From contig JAYSZI010000050.1 in assembly GCA_043738095.1 (NCBI GenBank), forward strand, positions 1 through 7,191: 7,191 nt of DNA, given 5' to 3'. Under the pieces are notes generated by a model. It ran no database searches and was not told the DNA's origin. It saw nothing but the letters and a program-made list of their open reading frames with translations. A program made the translations under genes and the position numbers. Shown here piece after piece: positions 5,132 through 7,191 of this stretch. The stretch's first letter is position 1. Each line of letters begins with the position of its first letter. The stretch is from Lysobacter_K sp043738095. Its GTDB lineage: Bacteria > Pseudomonadota > Gammaproteobacteria > Xanthomonadales > Xanthomonadaceae.

Positions 5132-7191
5132 TGCTCGTCTTCCGGCGGCGGCAACTGCTTGGCAGGGTCCAGATCGTCGGAGCGCTCGCGCTCGTCGAGG
5201 CCAAAGAACTTGCGCCAGCCACCACCCTCGCCTTCGTCCTGCGATGGCTCGGCGTACTGGGGTTGCGGCGCGGGACACGGCGTATAGCGAGGCGCGAAAC
5301 CCGCCACGAACGGGAAGCGCCGGGCACCGGCGCAACCGGCATCGGTGGTGCTGGAGCCAATCACCCATTGCCAGTCGAGGCCGTCGTCGCCGACCTTCAG
5401 CGCCGCGCTGGGCAGGCGCGAAAAGATCGCCGACCACACCCGCATCGCGCCGGTGGCGCCGTACAGACCGGTCTGCTGGTTCTGGTCGTTGCCGACCCAG
5501 ACCACGGCGAGGTGGTCACCGGTCCAGCCCGCAAACCAGCTGTCTCGACCGTCGTTGCTGGTGCCGGTCTTGCCGGCCGGCGACAGGCGGCCGAGGCCGT
5601 CGCGCACCAGTTGGCTGCCGGTGCCGCTCGATACCGCTTGCTGCAGCGCAATCGTGATCAGGCGTGCGGCAATCGCGTCGCCTTCCTGCGCCGGTGCTGG
5701 GGCCTTGTCGTAACGACTGACGACGCCACCCTGGGCGTCAAGCACGCCGCGCACCGCATGCAGCGGCTGGATTTCGCCGCCCGATGCGAGGAATTGGTAC
5801 AGCTGCGACATCGCATAAGGGCTCTGGTCCGTTGCGCCCAGAATGATCGACGGATTGGCACCAGTCTGGATGCCCGCAAGCGTGCGCACGAGGTCGGCAA
5901 TGCGTTGGGGCGCGACCTGCATGCCGACGCGCACCATGGCCTGGTTGTAGGACATCGCGAGCGCATCAACCAGGCGCACCGTGCCGTGGCTGCGGCCGTC
6001 GGAGTTGCCGGGGCTCCAACGCTTGCCCTTACCGAGCGTCACCGTCACCGGGGAGTCGTCGACGTAGCTCGCCAGCGAATACTTCGACGGCTGCGCCAGT
6101 GCGAGCAGGTACACGAACGGCTTCAACAAAGATCCCACCGGGCGCTGCGCCTCGACCGCGCGGTTGAAGCCGTGGCCAGAGAAATCGCGCCCGCCGACCA
6201 CCGCCAGCACCTCGCCGTTGTGTACGTCGGTGACCACCAGGCCCGCCTGCAGCGTCGGCCGCCGCTTGCTGGCCAGGCTCTTGAGGGTGCGGCTGACCGC
6301 GCCTTCGGCATACGCCTGCGCCGCCGGCGACATGCCACTCATCACGCTGAGGCCGGCTCCGGCGAGCGCATCGGCCGGGTAGTCGCGCGCGAGTTGGCGT
6401 CGGACCAGATCGACATACGCGGGGAAGCGGTTGGCGGCGACGCTGCCCGGATCCTTGGTGATCCCCAGCGGCGCCTTCAGCGCGCGTTGGTACTCGGCGT
6501 CGTCGATCAGGCCGGTTTCGTGGAATTCGCCCAGCGCGAAGTTGCGGCGCTCGGTCGCGCGTTCCGGGTTGCGCCGCGGGTCGTAGTGCGACGGACCGCG
6601 GACGATGCCGACCAGCAATGCGATCTGTTCGGTGTTGAGGTCGCGCAAGTCGCGGCCGAACCAGAACTCGGCGCCGGCGGCGACGCCGTGGATCGCCTGC
6701 GCGCCGCGCTGGCCGAGGTACACCTGGTTGAAATACGCCTCCAGGATCGTGCGCTTTTCATAGCGCGCTTCCATCAGCAAGGCGTAAAGGATTTCCTTGC
6801 CCTTGCGGGTGAACGCCTTTTCGCGGCCGATGCCGAGCAGGCCGCTGCGCGCCAGTTGCTGCGTCAACGTGCTGGCGCCCTGCTTGGCCTGGCCGGACTT
6901 GACGTTGACGAACAACGCCCGCGCCATGCCGCTGATGTCGATGCCGTGATGGTGGGCGAAGTCGCGATCCTCGACCGCCTGCAGGCCGGTGACCAGCAGC
7001 TCGGGCACCTCCTCGATCCGCACCAGCCGGCGCTCTTCCTGCTTCTGCCCGTACAGCGTGGCGATGCGCGCCGGGTCCTGGCGTGCGCTCTTGAGCGTCT
7101 GCCTGCCCGGCTGCGTGCGCAGGCTGGCGACCCGCCCGCCCGACAGCACCGCCTCGACGCGCCGCGCCGGCACCGCGCCGCCGACATCGTC
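5128..7191 (-). CDS. mrcB: Bifunctional penicillin-binding protein 1B (5' end outside window)
   Basis: PBP1b is an inner-membrane enzyme whose periplasmic domains polymerise lipid II into glycan strands (glycosyltransferase, GT51) and cross-link them (transpeptidase). The frame runs to the right edge without a start; 687 residues are visible, and the cytoplasmic tail, membrane helix and part of the UB2H region are missing. Numbering from the edge, the GT domain shows the catalytic Glu74 in AVEDRDF and QGASTLTQQL at 104-113. The transpeptidase domain shows Ser354 in SLLK (354-357), SYN at 414-416 and KTG at 541-543, all intact. The end of the UB2H region (RRVEAVLSGGRVASL) and the order of motifs fit PBP1b rather than PBP1a. 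The C-terminal tail has a GWRKFFG motif resembling the E. coli PBP1b end, then an acidic proline-rich stretch. The gene ends in TGA at 5128-5130, overlapping the lipoprotein start by four bases. Confidence 0.97.
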   Translation of the reverse strand, partial: DDVGGAVPARRVEAVLSGGRVASLRTQPGRQTLKSARQDPARIATLYGQKQEERRLVRIEEVPELLVTGLQAVEDRDFAHHHGIDISGMARALFVNVKSGQAKQGASTLTQQLARSGLLGIGREKAFTRKGKEILYALLMEARYEKRTILEAYFNQVYLGQRGAQAIHGVAAGAEFWFGRDLRDLNTEQIALLVGIVRGPSHYDPRRNPERATERRNFALGEFHETGLIDDAEYQRALKAPLGITKDPGSVAANRFPAYVDLVRRQLARDYPADALAGAGLSVMSGMSPAAQAYAEGAVSRTLKSLASKRRPTLQAGLVVTDVHNGEVLAVVGGRDFSGHGFNRAVEAQRPVGSLLKPFVYLLALAQPSKYSLASYVDDSPVTVTLGKGKRWSPGNSDGRSHGTVRLVDALAMSYNQAMVRVGMQVAPQRIADLVRTLAGIQTGANPSIILGATDQSPYAMSQLYQFLASGGEIQPLHAVRGVLDAQGGVVSRYDKAPAPAQEGDAIAARLITIALQQAVSSGTGSQLVRDGLGRLSPAGKTGTSNDGRDSWFAGWTGDHLAVVWVGNDQNQQTGLYGATGAMRVWSAIFSRLPSAALKVGDDGLDWQWVIGSSTTDAGCAGARRFPFVAGFAPRYTPCPAPQPQYAEPSQDEGEGGGWRKFFGLDERERSDDLDPAKQLPPPEDEQ

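Noticed and set aside
4866..5657. 263-residue + strand frame opposite mrcB and the lipoprotein gene
   Set aside because: It is an Arg/Ala/Ser-rich shadow of two recognised minus-strand genes, with no motif or ribosome binding site.

Overview
The window looks like chromosomal DNA of a high-GC gammaproteobacterium, most likely from the Xanthomonadales (Lysobacteraceae or Rhodanobacteraceae). The basis is the distinctive C-terminus of the TonB-family protein, the GC-rich codon use, and the conserved yoaA-tsaB neighbourhood known from gammaproteobacteria. No database could be searched, so the taxonomic placement is an inference.

Layout from left to right. A TonB-family energy transducer enters from the left edge on the + strand and stops at 713. 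It is followed by a 213-base gap between convergent genes that holds a perfect 14-copy tandem repeat of GGGTTAC (766-863). Everything to the right is on the minus strand. Read in the direction of transcription from the right edge, the genes are: the bifunctional peptidoglycan synthase PBP1b (mrcB, start outside the window); a small TPR-like lipoprotein whose GTG start overlaps the mrcB stop; the DinG/XPD-family helicase YoaA, whose best start is a GTG seven bases after the lipoprotein stop; tsaB, about 70 bases further on; then a gap of about 170 bases and an isochorismatase-family hydrolase of unknown substrate.

The first three minus-strand genes are packed tightly enough to be one translationally coupled unit, and tsaB probably belongs to the same transcript. 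The unit combines envelope growth (PBP1b and its likely lipoprotein partner), DNA repair (YoaA) and tRNA t6A modification (TsaB). The isochorismatase gene is clearly lower in GC (57 % over 1141-1380, counted by hand) than its neighbours (68-72 % in two sampled lines). It sits beside a repeat and a gap that may hold a gene remnant, so it looks like an accessory insertion between core genes.

The most interesting observation is the lipoprotein coupled to mrcB. Its architecture (lipobox, then a TPR-like helical domain) and position match what is known of LpoP, the TPR lipoprotein that activates PBP1b in Pseudomonas aeruginosa. It is a good candidate for the PBP1b activator in this lineage. The second is the telomere-like GGGTTAC array, which has the pattern of a G-quadruplex-forming sequence just after the TonB stop codon. 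I found no tRNA, rRNA, CRISPR array or insertion sequence.
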